Origin: Spirochaetota bacterium
Lineage (GTDB): Bacteria; Spirochaetota; Spirochaetia; Treponematales; Treponemataceae
DNA: 64,000 nucleotides
Assembly: GCA_023398165.1 (NCBI GenBank)
Contig: JAEWSQ010000015.1
Location: 62,001 to 126,000 of the forward strand
Direction: 5' to 3'
Of the stretch, positions 18,535 through 27,346 are shown piece after piece. Numbering within the stretch: position 1 is the first letter of the stretch; each line of letters opens with the position of its first letter. Under the pieces are notes generated by a model. The model was not told the DNA's origin. It saw only the letters and a list, made by a program, of their open reading frames with translations, and did no database searches. Made by a program: the position numbers and the translations under genes.

Positions 18535-19476
18535 ATGTATGTATGTTCAGACGTTCTTGTCCACTTTATTAATTATTGTGTTGATGCTACTATTGGAAGA
18601 ATGTCAGTTATTTCGTTAATCCTTCAGCTTTTTGCCTCGTTTATAAGTTTTACTGCTGTTGTTATGTCTTTTTTTGCTTTTTTCAGATTTAGAAAAATAT
18701 TTTTTCTTCACACTTCGTCCTTTTTTACTGCTTTTTTTCTTATTTCGCTGAATACATCCCTGTACCATTTTTTCTACATTACGGAAATGCACATTGTATC
18801 TTCACCCTTGTTCAATCTATTCCTCGGCTCCTTAATAGCGTTTTTCTTTACATCAGGACTCATTTTTTTAGTAATGGATTTAATAAAAATTTCTCCGTCG
18901 TCGAAGTTCCGTATAATTCCATGGATCTATGTTTTTATATGCATTGCTGCCAATTCAGTGCTTTCTTTTTTTCTTTCAACCGATACACAGATTTTTCTTC
19001 AAAATGTCTTGGGAATTTGGATTCCTTCATTTGCAGCCCTTATATTGGCGCTTGTATTTCATAAACGGTATGTTTCAGGTATCTTTAAGCAGGAAAAAAA
19101 AATGGTTTTTATTCTCGCTTCGGTAACTATTGTATTCTATATTGCCGCTCTGTTTTTTCCCTCTTTGAGCATGCTCCTGCCGTTTATAGCCATACTCTGT
19201 TTTTGCATTCTGGCCTTATCTGTCTCATTCAGGCATTTTTTTATGAATCCTCATCTTAAATCCGGACAGGAAATACCTCCCGATCTGATTGTCCGTTATG
19301 CGTTAACTCCGAGAGAAAGAGAAATAATTTCTTCTCTTTTAGAGGGAAAAACAAACAAAGAGTTATCGGATGAACTTTTTGTATCATTAAAAACAATAGA
19401 AACCCATCTTGGAAATATTTACAGGAAAACAGGTGTAAAAAACCGCTTGGAGCTTTTTTCACTGCTGAAAAACTAG
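18535..19476 (+). CDS. Membrane-anchored LuxR-type transcription regulator
   Basis: About 313 aa: seven or so hydrophobic segments between residues ~25 and 235, then a C-terminal LuxR/FixJ-type HTH (LTPREREIISSLLEGKTNKE, then LFVSLKTIETHLGNIYRKTG). The order suggests a membrane sensor joined directly to a DNA-binding domain. I use the ATG at 18535 (GAGG 5 nt upstream); an ATG at 18601 with GGAAGA is an alternative that would remove 22 residues ahead of the first membrane segment. Divergent from feoAB; target unknown. Confidence 0.78.
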   Translation: MYVCSDVLVHFINYCVDATIGRMSVISLILQLFASFISFTAVVMSFFAFFRFRKIFFLHTSSFFTAFFLISLNTSLYHFFYITEMHIVSSPLFNLFLGSLIAFFFTSGLIFLVMDLIKISPSSKFRIIPWIYVFICIAANSVLSFFLSTDTQIFLQNVLGIWIPSFAALILALVFHKRYVSGIFKQEKKMVFILASVTIVFYIAALFFPSLSMLLPFIAILCFCILALSVSFRHFFMNPHLKSGQEIPPDLIVRYALTPREREIISSLLEGKTNKELSDELFVSLKTIETHLGNIYRKTGVKNRLELFSLLKN

Positions 19477-19564
19477 CAGGGGTTTACCCTGAACTGTACA
19501 ATCAGATAAAAAATCAGGGAGATCTCCAATATAGTTCATCCAATACCTGCGTCATACTGTCCTC

Positions 19565-20425
19565 ATGAAACTACATAAAAACATTCTGCTTATGATTACA
19601 TGCATAAGCACCTTTATTCTGGGGATCCCTCTAAAAACCGCGGCACAGGAAACTGAGCTGTTGGCTGGCACAACGGAAGTATCGGTAAGTATTGGATGGA
19701 ATATAGGAGCTTATAAAGAAAGCACCTATGCTCCAATTATTCAAAAAATATCTGATCCGGAATTTCATGCCGGAGTGCTGTTCCGCCATAAGAATCTTAT
19801 TCATCGTATTAACCTGGACTACATGCTGGCTAAACCCTCATCTGTACTCAATGAAACGGCGGCCCTATATTTGGATTTTGATCCGGTGAGCGGAAAATCC
19901 TACTATACACCGGTTCTTCTTCCCTGTACCGCACACCGGGCAAGCATTGAATACGGTCTTCTCTTCGCCGCTTCAAGCAACGAAAATTCGATTTTTTATG
20001 CCGGCCCGTCCTTCAGAACCGATGCATATATTCAGTTTTCCAATTATCCCTCGGTTACGGGAATTTTCTCTCTTGGTCCGTCCGTATATCATACACTTCG
20101 TGTTTCCAGCCGGGACAGCTTCGAGTTTCAAGGAAGCCTTCCCTTGATCGGCTGGGCTGTCCGTCCCTCATATGCTGGAGCCGATGCCCTCTTAATGAAA
20201 TATGCGGAGGAAAGTCCTTTACAAATCCTAACACTTGGAACACTGGTAAGTCTGCATAATTATCAGGCTGTATTCGGATCGGTAGAATATAAGCACATTG
20301 TTACGAATGCAATTGTCCTGAAATACGGAAGCGATTTTGAGTATTCCAGAATGGATGCGCCGGAGGGGAGACCCCGTTATGACCTGGCTGTAACTCTTCA
20401 TTCGGGTATTCTTTTTACATTCTAA
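19565..20425 (+). CDS. Secreted protein, barrel-like, unknown
   Basis: A 286-aa protein with a cleavable signal peptide (basic start, hydrophobic core, KTAAQE near the cleavage region). The remainder alternates aromatic and polar residues (VEYKHIVTNAIVLKYGSDFEY in parts), and it ends LHSGILFTF, a C-terminal aromatic typical of outer-membrane barrels. No Shine-Dalgarno; CATACT ends 6 nt before the ATG. It lies 17 nt before the S41 lipoprotein gene. Family not recognised. Confidence 0.65.
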   Translation: MKLHKNILLMITCISTFILGIPLKTAAQETELLAGTTEVSVSIGWNIGAYKESTYAPIIQKISDPEFHAGVLFRHKNLIHRINLDYMLAKPSSVLNETAALYLDFDPVSGKSYYTPVLLPCTAHRASIEYGLLFAASSNENSIFYAGPSFRTDAYIQFSNYPSVTGIFSLGPSVYHTLRVSSRDSFEFQGSLPLIGWAVRPSYAGADALLMKYAEESPLQILTLGTLVSLHNYQAVFGSVEYKHIVTNAIVLKYGSDFEYSRMDAPEGRPRYDLAVTLHSGILFTF

Positions 20426-20441
20426 TTATTTGGAGAATAGT

Positions 20442-21497
20442 ATGAAAATAAAATTAGCATTATGCACAATACTTTTAATGACCATGGTATCGTTAAACGC
20501 CTGCAGTTTTCTGCTGGGAGGCGAAAGCGGCAGTACAAACGAAGCACTTTTTGACACTTTGTGGAATGATTTTAACGAGACATATGCATTATTCGGTGTA
20601 AAAAATATAAACTGGAACGAAGTATATACTGCCTATAGACCGCGGGTAAACAATTCCATGAGCAATACTGAGTTTTTCTCTGTTCTAAGCGAAATGCTGT
20701 CGGTACTTCATGACGGGCATGTGTACCTTATGACGCCCTTTGCCTGTATGAATTCCGGTTTCTCTAACAATGATGCACAGCCGTTCTCCCTTGAACTGGT
20801 CAATTCTAACTATCTATCCGGAGTAAAGACGGCAGGTGAAGGTATGTTTACCTACGGCAGGCTGATATCGGATCAGTCCATCGGTTATATTCATATTAAG
20901 TCTTTTCACCTTGGTACTACGGGTCTTAACCAGAGGCAGGACTGGGCTTATGATATTGATTCAGTTCTTGCAGAATTACAAGATACTGATGCAATAATCC
21001 TTGATGTAAGGGGAAACAGGGGCGGTTTAACCGGCAATGCCAATATTGTTGCCTCCCGTTTCACCGCAGTACCCTCAGTATATGCTGTTGCACAGACAAA
21101 AAGCGGACCAGGCCCTGAGGATTTCGGAAGCGGAGCGGAATTGGAAATAAAACAGGGAGGAGCGTATCAGTATACTAAAAAGGTGATTCTGCTTACAAAT
21201 AAGGAAACGATGTCTGCAGGCGAGCAGTTTGTCATGGCTCTGAAAACCCAGGCTCATGTACTACAGACGGGGAGTGCAACAAATGGTGTTTTTTCCTTAT
21301 CCCTTCAAAGAACACTCATAAACGGGTGGAAATATTCTGTTTCTGTTCAAAGAGTTACCGATTCTGCCGGTATATGCCGTGAAGATGAGGGAATGGTTCC
21401 CCTTCCTGATAATTACTGTAACAATACCCGTGAAGATATAGACAGGGGAATAGATGCTCAGCTGGAAAAGGCAGCCCGGAATGCATATCTTCCTTGA
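20442..21497 (+). CDS. S41-family (C-terminal processing) peptidase lipoprotein
   Basis: A 351-aa protein with a signal peptide and lipobox SLNAC. The central and C-terminal parts match the tail-specific protease core: GYIHIKSFH, DAIILDVRGNRGG, and TNKETMSAGEQFVMAL, where the Ser of MSAGEQ is the nucleophile position. The Lys of the usual G-x-T-x-G-K motif is replaced in GSATNGVF, so activity is uncertain. No PDZ domain is obvious. I use the ATG at 20442 (TTGGAG 6 nt upstream). Confidence 0.75.
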   Translation: MKIKLALCTILLMTMVSLNACSFLLGGESGSTNEALFDTLWNDFNETYALFGVKNINWNEVYTAYRPRVNNSMSNTEFFSVLSEMLSVLHDGHVYLMTPFACMNSGFSNNDAQPFSLELVNSNYLSGVKTAGEGMFTYGRLISDQSIGYIHIKSFHLGTTGLNQRQDWAYDIDSVLAELQDTDAIILDVRGNRGGLTGNANIVASRFTAVPSVYAVAQTKSGPGPEDFGSGAELEIKQGGAYQYTKKVILLTNKETMSAGEQFVMALKTQAHVLQTGSATNGVFSLSLQRTLINGWKYSVSVQRVTDSAGICREDEGMVPLPDNYCNNTREDIDRGIDAQLEKAARNAYLP

Positions 21498-21547
21498 CGA
21501 GTACACAAAATTATGTCATTCTATTAAAAACACTTGGAGGATTGTGT

Positions 21548-21784
21548 ATGGTAGCAATGATTGTAGGAATTATTTTATTAGGCTTTACCGTGTTTGCTTC
21601 GCTTCCCGGCGGATTGAACTGGTCGTCTGATATTATTAATTTCCTTAAAGGAGCTGCTCCGGTAATATCAGCTTTTGTAGGTTTAATTGCAATTTTCATC
21701 GGCATTGCGGATATTAAAGATAAAAATGAAGCAAAAAAGGAAGAAGCAGCGGCTGCAAAACAAACAGAAGAATCGGTGAAGTAG
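21548..21784 (+). CDS. Small two-segment membrane protein
   Basis: A 78-aa protein: hydrophobic segments at about residues 1-19 and 36-56, then a charged Lys/Glu/Ala-rich tail (KDKNEAKKEEAAAAK). GGAGG lies 7 nt before the ATG at 21548, much better than a start at 21494 which lacks a site. A strong terminator follows within 20 nt. Family unknown; the ribosome site, clean codon structure and terminator make it a real gene. Confidence 0.7.
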   Translation: MVAMIVGIILLGFTVFASLPGGLNWSSDIINFLKGAAPVISAFVGLIAIFIGIADIKDKNEAKKEEAAAAKQTEESVK

Positions 21785-21803
21785 TTTACCATAGAAAGAC
21801 ATC

Positions 21804-21842
21804 AAAACCCCGCATCAATAGTCTTCTGCGGGGTTTTTTTTT
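21804..21842 (+). terminator. Rho-independent terminator
   Basis: Stem CCCCGCA / TGCGGGG around a 12-nt loop, with flanking AAAA/TTTT extending the pairing and nine T after the stem. It closes the small membrane protein gene. Confidence 0.93.
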
Positions 21843-21917
21843 GCCGTATGACTTCCGGCTCAGCGTTAGTATGGTACTATGCGGGAATGATCACCTCAGG
21901 ACATTTTAATCCGGTGC

Positions 21918-21947
21918 TTGACAGAATCTATGTAAAAATTGTACTAT
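21918..21947 (+). promoter_or_regulatory. rplM-rpsI promoter
   Basis: TTGACA (21918-21923), 18-nt spacer, TACTAT (21942-21947), giving a leader of about 125 nt before rplM. The 235 bp between the terminator and rplM otherwise hold nothing I can identify. Confidence 0.6.
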
Positions 21948-22077
21948 TAAGTCCCGTGTATCTGCGTTTGAGTCTTTTTTCTGAGGTTTGCTCGCCGATA
22001 AAAAAGATAAGGACAGTGAAGTTTGATACGATGCTCATTTCAATCTTCAGACAAAGTTTTTTTAGTAAGGTATATAC

Positions 22078-22506
22078 ATGAAAACAATTTTCGTAAATGA
22101 AAAAGATGCTGCACGCAATTGGTACATAATCGATGCAGCCGATAAGCCTTTAGGACGTGTAGCTGCCAAGGCTGCTGCAATGCTCCATGGTAAGACAAAA
22201 AAGACATTCACCCCCAATCAGGAAATGGGTGATTTTATTGTGATCATTAATGCTGATAAAGTGGCAGTTACAGGTGCAAAAGCAACTGATAAAATGTATC
22301 ATCATCACTCAGGATTTGTAGGCGGTATGAAATCCTATAATTTTGAAAAGACAATAGAACGCCATCCGGAAGATCCTCTTATGCTGGCTATAAAGGGTAT
22401 GCTCCCGAAAGGACCTTTGGGACGCAGAATGCTTACAAATGTAAAAGTGTATGCAGGGGAATCTCATCCTCATGCAGCTCAAAATCCCCAGCCTTTAGAA
22501 GTGTAG
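22078..22506 (+). CDS. rplM: 50S ribosomal protein L13
   Basis: A 142-aa protein with the L13 pattern: NWYIIDAADKPLGRVAAKAA, LHGKTKKTFTPN, KMYHHHSGFVGGMK, and GMLPKGPLGRRMLTNVKVYAG. Ribosome site AAGG 7 nt before ATG. First gene of the usual rplM-rpsI pair. Confidence 0.97.
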   Translation: MKTIFVNEKDAARNWYIIDAADKPLGRVAAKAAAMLHGKTKKTFTPNQEMGDFIVIINADKVAVTGAKATDKMYHHHSGFVGGMKSYNFEKTIERHPEDPLMLAIKGMLPKGPLGRRMLTNVKVYAGESHPHAAQNPQPLEV

Positions 22507-22518
22507 TAGGAGTTAATT

Positions 22519-22911
22519 GTGGTTAAGAATATTGGAATAGGAACAGGAAGAAGAAAGACCGCTGTTGCACGTGTTTTTGTACGTGAAGGTTCCGGAAAAA
22601 TTGTAGTTAACGGTAAAGAAATTTCAGCATATTTTGCTACTCCTGAACAGGTTCAGGTAGTTCGTCAGCCCCTGATGGTCACTGCTTGTGAAAACAAATA
22701 TGACCTTTTGATCAATGTTATCGGCGGCGGCTTAAACGGACAGGCCGGTGCGTGTCTTCACGGAATTGCCCGTGCTTTGACACAGGTTGATCAGGCAAAT
22801 TATGCTTCACTTAAGGCTAACGGATATCTTACCCGTGATTCCCGCATGGTTGAACGCAAGAAATACGGTCAGCGCGGTGCACGCAGAAGATTCCAGTTCA
22901 GCAAACGTTAA
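22519..22911 (+). CDS. rpsI: 30S ribosomal protein S9
   Basis: A 130-aa protein with GTGRRKTAVARVFVREGSG at the start, GGGLNGQAGACLHGIARAL, LTRDSRMVERKKYG and the basic tail RRRFQFSKR that contacts the P-site tRNA. It uses a GTG start with AGGAG 6 nt upstream, 12 nt after rplM. Confidence 0.97.
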   Translation: MVKNIGIGTGRRKTAVARVFVREGSGKIVVNGKEISAYFATPEQVQVVRQPLMVTACENKYDLLINVIGGGLNGQAGACLHGIARALTQVDQANYASLKANGYLTRDSRMVERKKYGQRGARRRFQFSKR

Positions 22912-23001
22912 TCAGATTGCGGTATTATCAGTGTATGCCTCCTGCTTTTGCAGGCGCATAATAGCAAATACCGCTGTATTAGTGATGCGGAGTCGAGCGG
23001 T

Positions 23002-23634
23002 TTGCAGTCTATAAACGATGAACATGCTGTTTTAGAAGTTGCGCACATAAGACAGGTCGCCGAGGATTGTTACACCATTGTATCGTCTGAGGGACCTTCT
23101 TTTTTTGTCCGCAGCATTTATTTACATGCTTTATGTATTGATGATATTTGCGAAGGTTCACTGTTTCGTGATGAGCAGGCTCAATCGCTGATTTTTGCGG
23201 GTTTTTGCTGCAGCGCTGAGAGGTATGCAGTTTCACTGCTGAATAGAAGCGAGCAAAGCAGATCCGGTTTGACCCGAAAACTTCTGATAAAGGGTTTTAA
23301 AGCCGAAATGTGCTGTGCGGCTCTTGATTATCTTGAAGGAAACGGTGTACTTTCAGACAAGCGGTATGCTTTAGCGTGGGCGGGATATAGAGTAAAGGCA
23401 AAAGGGGAAAGCAGATCTAAAGTAATAAACGGACTGCTGGCCAGGGGGATCGATAAAAACACCGCCGAGGATGCCGTAAGAGAAGTTTTTTCCGCGGTGG
23501 ATGAAGAAACGCTGCTTAGTAATGCAGAAAAGAAATACAGAATGAGGGGATTCTCAGGCGACAAGCTTTGCAGAAAGCTTGTTTCACTGGGCTTTTCATT
23601 AAAATCTGTAAAATCTATAATAAATAAAAAATAA
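23002..23634 (+). CDS. recX: RecX-family regulator of RecA
   Basis: About 210 aa. Three-helix RecX repeats are visible: LLNRSEQSRSGLTRKLLIKG, GVLSDKRYALAWAGYRV, GESRSKVINGLLARGID and the C-terminal YRMRGFSGDKLCRKLVSLGF. RecX binds RecA filaments and modulates recombination. I prefer the TTG at 23002 (GGAG 9 nt upstream). A TTG at 22948 is also open but has no ribosome site. It is 90 nt after rpsI. Confidence 0.8.
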   Translation: MQSINDEHAVLEVAHIRQVAEDCYTIVSSEGPSFFVRSIYLHALCIDDICEGSLFRDEQAQSLIFAGFCCSAERYAVSLLNRSEQSRSGLTRKLLIKGFKAEMCCAALDYLEGNGVLSDKRYALAWAGYRVKAKGESRSKVINGLLARGIDKNTAEDAVREVFSAVDEETLLSNAEKKYRMRGFSGDKLCRKLVSLGFSLKSVKSIINKK

Positions 23635-23699
23635 TGCTTGTTTAATTTTTTCTGTATGATATACTTTTAAACGTATGCCTTATTTTTTTGAGGGAGATT

Positions 23700-24305
23700 A
23701 TGTCAAAAGATTCAAGTAGAACAGTAGTCTATTCGGCATTGGAAGTTGCAAATATTTGCGGTGTTGTGAATCAGACAGCAATCAACTGGATTCGTAATGG
23801 ATACCTGAAAGCCTTTTCAACTCCGGGCGGTCAGTACAGGGTGTACCTTGACGACCTTGTTGATTTCATGAATAAGAGGAAAATGCGTATTCCCTCAGAG
23901 CTTTTGGATGTATATGATCAGGAAGTGGTAAGCCAGCAGTCTGTTCTCGTTGTCGATGACGACAAGGGGCTTAATTCAGTTATTTCGAAGTATCTTGAAA
24001 AAGCGGATGACAGAATTGTTGTGTATCAGGCTTTTGACGGTTTTGAAGCGGGTGCTCAGCTTGTAGATAAAAAACCCCGCTGCGTTCTTTTGGATCTTGA
24101 TTTACCGGGTGTGGACGGTTTTGATCTGTGCAGACGAATTTATACTTCAGAAGAGTATGGTAAACCCATCGTGTGTGTTATAACCGCACTGCAGGATGAT
24201 GATATTGAACTGCGTGTTAAAAAAATGGGTGCAGTCGAGTTCTTTAGAAAACCTTTAAATCTTGTTGAAATTGCAGAAAAAATAAAAGAAAGACTCAGCT
24301 TGTAA
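23700..24305 (+). CDS. HTH-receiver response regulator, inverted domain order
   Basis: A 201-aa protein. Residues ~8-65 are a MerR/excisionase-like winged HTH (YSALEVANICGVVNQTAINW, STPGGQYRVYLDDLVDFM). Residues ~81-200 are a CheY-like receiver with acidic pair VVDDD, phospho-acceptor Asp132 in LLDLDLPGVDGFD, Thr in VITA and Lys in FRKP. Most response regulators have the receiver first; here DNA binding is N-terminal. No histidine kinase is adjacent. GAGGGAG lies 3-7 nt before the ATG at 23700, and TATACT lies about 40 nt upstream. Confidence 0.83.
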   Translation: MSKDSSRTVVYSALEVANICGVVNQTAINWIRNGYLKAFSTPGGQYRVYLDDLVDFMNKRKMRIPSELLDVYDQEVVSQQSVLVVDDDKGLNSVISKYLEKADDRIVVYQAFDGFEAGAQLVDKKPRCVLLDLDLPGVDGFDLCRRIYTSEEYGKPIVCVITALQDDDIELRVKKMGAVEFFRKPLNLVEIAEKIKERLSL

Positions 24306-25133
24306 TCACGTAAAGCAGGCAAGGTTTACAAGAACTTGTGGTTTGTTGGTAATTATTCCGGCTGCCCCCGAGTTTACAAGCAGCTGTGCCAAATCCGGGT
24401 CGTCGACTGTCCAGAATGAGACAGGACGGCCTTTTTTTATTGACTCAAGATTCCTTTCCAAATGCTCATACTGTCCGTTTTTGGTAAAGGGCACCTTATA
24501 GTCCTGCCACGCCGGTTTTAGAATATCGGCTCCGCATAGAAAACGGCCCTGTCCTCTTCTAAGATAAAAAGGAACTTCATCATTAAAAGCGTAAATAATC
24601 GCCGAAGGAATCGAGCTTTTCTGTTTAAAATATAGAATTGAAGCAGGATTAAATGATGAAACCATATATTTATCCTTATTTCTGCTTTCAAGAACCTGTG
24701 CTGTTTTGTATGCAAGAAGTTTACAGAAAAAAGACGAGCTTTTCATTTCAATATCCACATATATGTCTTCATTGAGTGAATCGAGCACTTCTTCAAGGGT
24801 TTGTACCTTCTGTCCCTCAAATTCCTTTGAAAACCAGATGCCTGCATCATACTGCTTTATTTCGTTCAGCGTCATATCTTCGACCCGTGAGGAAGGAGGG
24901 TTTTCAAACAATCCTGTTGAAGCATTAAAAACACGGCATGTCCGTGTAAGGGTACTGTCGTGGATTACCACAAGGTTACGATCCAGAGTCAGGTGAACAT
25001 CGAGCTCTATTCCCCTGCAGCCGGTTTCAACGGCTTTTTCAAAACTGATTTTTGTGTTTTCCGGAGCAATGCTGGATGCACCCCGGTGCGCAAATAACAG
25101 CGGTTTATCCGGCTTAAAAAAAATATGTTTCAT
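24306..25133 (-). CDS. Glycerophosphodiester phosphodiesterase family protein
   Basis: A 275-aa protein with the GDPD barrel motifs: FAHRGASSIAPENT (catalytic His-Arg, then Glu), ELDVHLTLDRNLVVIHD (Glu, Asp, second His), and SFWTVDDPDLAQLLVNSGAAG near the C-terminus. It cleaves glycerophosphodiesters to glycerol-3-phosphate and an alcohol. No signal peptide is seen, so it is cytoplasmic. TTGCCA-17-TATAAT ends 8 nt before the ATG. Its stop abuts the regulator's stop. Confidence 0.88.
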   Translation of the reverse strand: MKHIFFKPDKPLLFAHRGASSIAPENTKISFEKAVETGCRGIELDVHLTLDRNLVVIHDSTLTRTCRVFNASTGLFENPPSSRVEDMTLNEIKQYDAGIWFSKEFEGQKVQTLEEVLDSLNEDIYVDIEMKSSSFFCKLLAYKTAQVLESRNKDKYMVSSFNPASILYFKQKSSIPSAIIYAFNDEVPFYLRRGQGRFLCGADILKPAWQDYKVPFTKNGQYEHLERNLESIKKGRPVSFWTVDDPDLAQLLVNSGAAGIITNKPQVLVNLACFT

Positions 25134-25168
25134 TAATCCTGATTATACCAAAGATATGGTATAATGGC

Positions 25169-25200
25169 AAAGCACTCTTTTCTAAATTGATGGGTGCTTT
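25169..25200 (+). other. Hairpin in the leader of the MFS gene
   Basis: AAAGCAC (25169-25175) pairs with GTGCTTT (25194-25200) across an 18-nt loop and is followed by a T-rich stretch, 33 nt before the MFS start. It could be a weak attenuator; the T-run is interrupted. Confidence 0.35.
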
Positions 25201-25233
25201 ATTTCTTAATGTTTTTTGCAGTAAGGAGTTATA

Positions 25234-26532
25234 ATGAGCGATAAAAGCGGTTTTAAAAAGTACATGGGCGTAACCTTTTTAATCGGTGCGGGCTTTTTTA
25301 CAATGGGTCTTATGGATCCCTTATACGACAGCTATGTGACGATTTTCTTGTCAAAGTATATTCCGTATAAGTGGATTGTCGGTATGTTTATGTCGCTGGA
25401 CAATATACTTGCCATATTTTTAATTCCCCTCGTTTCCGCATGGTCTGATAAAACCCGTACCCCGATCGGGAGGCGTATGCCGTGGATTATTATTCTACTT
25501 CCGCTTTCGGCATTGACTTTTGCCGCGATTCCGTATGCAGCGCGTAATTCTCTTGCCGCATTAATTATTATACTGGCTTTACTGAATCTTTTTAAACAGT
25601 CTGTTCGGGGACCGGTGGTAGCTCTTATGCCGGATACCGTACCTCCCGAATACCGTTCGGAGGGAAACGGCGTAATTAATACTATGGGAAATATAGCCGC
25701 AATCGTAGGAACGCTCTTTTTGGCAAGGCTTATGGATGTAGATACTGTTCTTCCTGTGTTGGGAAAGACAAAAGATGCCCTTGCCTTTCCCGCAGCAGGA
25801 CTGTTAGTTTTTTTAGCTGCCGTGATGCTCCTCTTATTTGTACGTGAGAAAAAGTACTCGCTTGCGCTGCGTTCGGCGAAAGCAGAAAAAAAAGAGGAAA
25901 AGATTCCTTTTCTTAAAAGCATAGCAACTGTGCTCGGCAGTTCAGATAAAAGTGCATTTTTTGTTCTATTGAGTCTTTTTTTATGGTTTATGGGATACCA
26001 GGGAATGTCTCCCTATATTGCTGAATACAGTATTCTGACTTTTCATGTGAGCACCGGGCAGGGTGCATTCGCCGCAGGCATGGTCGGAATTGCATCCGCC
26101 ATTTCTGCCATACCGATGGGTTATGCAGCGGGAAAGTGGGGCAGACGCCGGATGATCCGCATTTCGCTGTGCGTTGTAAGTCTTCTTGTGCTGCTTCAGT
26201 TTGTTTTGTCCTTTTTTGTCAGCTCCGATAATCCCGGTTCCATGGTGTATGTTTTCTGGGCTTTAATGTTTCTCTTCGGTGTTTTTTGGATCTGTATTAT
26301 TGCAAATTCTTTTCCAATGTTGTGGCAGATGGCAGGGTATGAAAAAATCGGTTTATACACAGGTTTGTACTATACCTTTTCACAGGGAGCGGCGATTCTT
26401 TCACCCTCTATTGCTGGTTTAATAATTGATGCAGCCGGTCACCGTGCCGTTTTTGTATACTGTGCTGTTTTCTTTGCCGCTGCCTTTGTTTCAATGAGTT
26501 TTGTTCATGCCGGTGAAAAAAGCGATGCTTAA
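25234..26532 (+). CDS. MFS transporter, sugar/cation symporter-like
   Basis: A 432-aa inner-membrane protein with 12 predicted segments. SDKTRTPIGRRMPWIII after segment 2 matches the loop found in the GPH/SLC45-like sugar transporters, and PDTVPPEYRSEGNGVINTMG lies between segments 4 and 5. Substrate probably a disaccharide or glycoside; unproven. AAGGAG lies 5 nt before the ATG. Its end overlaps the next gene by 8 nt. Confidence 0.82.
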   Translation: MSDKSGFKKYMGVTFLIGAGFFTMGLMDPLYDSYVTIFLSKYIPYKWIVGMFMSLDNILAIFLIPLVSAWSDKTRTPIGRRMPWIIILLPLSALTFAAIPYAARNSLAALIIILALLNLFKQSVRGPVVALMPDTVPPEYRSEGNGVINTMGNIAAIVGTLFLARLMDVDTVLPVLGKTKDALAFPAAGLLVFLAAVMLLLFVREKKYSLALRSAKAEKKEEKIPFLKSIATVLGSSDKSAFFVLLSLFLWFMGYQGMSPYIAEYSILTFHVSTGQGAFAAGMVGIASAISAIPMGYAAGKWGRRRMIRISLCVVSLLVLLQFVLSFFVSSDNPGSMVYVFWALMFLFGVFWICIIANSFPMLWQMAGYEKIGLYTGLYYTFSQGAAILSPSIAGLIIDAAGHRAVFVYCAVFFAAAFVSMSFVHAGEKSDA

Positions 26533-27343
26533 AAGGGTTCTTTTTCTTTTGTGTACAGTGCTAATTTTTTCAGGTTGTGCAGGTGTCAAACCCGCTCAGT
26601 CTGAAAAAAAATCTATATCTAAAACTTCTACAGTTGATGACGGTTTTATCCATGTAAAAGGAGGTCTATACAAGGATAAAGGCGGAATAACTCATGAGAT
26701 ACGCTCATTTTATCTTTCTCCGTATGAAATTACTCAAAGCGAATGGAAGATGCTTATGAAGGTTAATCCGTCGGAATTTAACGGAACTGACCCGTTCCCC
26801 CCGTTCCCCGGTGAAAATCAGGATAAAAGACCTGTTGAGATGATCAGCTGGTTCGATGCTTTGGAATTCTGCAATGCAAAGAGCATTAAGGAAGGGCTTG
26901 AACCGGTGTACACAATAGAGGGAAAGGAACAAAACAGGAATGCAAAAAAAAATCCGCTTGCTGACGGATACCGTCTCCCGGCTGCAATAGAATGGGAATA
27001 TGCAGCTGATGCAGGCGGAAAAGAACAATATATTTATTCGGGCACAAACAAGGCGGAAGGCACCTTAGGTTTAAATGCATATGCGTGGTTTAAATCAAAT
27101 GCGGAATTTGCAACGCATGAGATAGGTTTAAAACTTGCCAATGCGCTCGGTTTTTATGATATGAGCGGAAATGTTTTTGAGTGGTGCGAGGATGAAGGAA
27201 AACTGGGACCTTCGTCAAGAGTATGGAAGGGCGGCGGCGCACTATCAGGTCCGGAAGAATGCAGGATTTATTACTCCGGAGAATACTGGCCTGCTACGCG
27301 GAATTCTTTTACCGGTTTGCGCCTTGCCCGCAATGCTTACTAG
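26525..27343 (+). CDS. Lipoprotein of the formylglycine-generating (SUMF1) family
   Basis: A 272-aa protein with signal peptide and lipobox IFSGC. The SUMF1/FGE fold is clear: SPYEITQSEWKMLM, RPVEMISWFDALEFCNA, GYRLPAAIEWEYAA, and GFYDMSGNVFEWCED. The C-terminal active-site cysteine pair expected of true FGEs is not apparent, so it is more likely a binding or structural relative on the cell envelope. I use the ATG at 26525 overlapping the MFS stop by 8 nt. Confidence 0.8.
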   Translation: MLKRVLFLLCTVLIFSGCAGVKPAQSEKKSISKTSTVDDGFIHVKGGLYKDKGGITHEIRSFYLSPYEITQSEWKMLMKVNPSEFNGTDPFPPFPGENQDKRPVEMISWFDALEFCNAKSIKEGLEPVYTIEGKEQNRNAKKNPLADGYRLPAAIEWEYAADAGGKEQYIYSGTNKAEGTLGLNAYAWFKSNAEFATHEIGLKLANALGFYDMSGNVFEWCEDEGKLGPSSRVWKGGGALSGPEECRIYYSGEYWPATRNSFTGLRLARNAY

Positions 27344-27346
27344 TGA

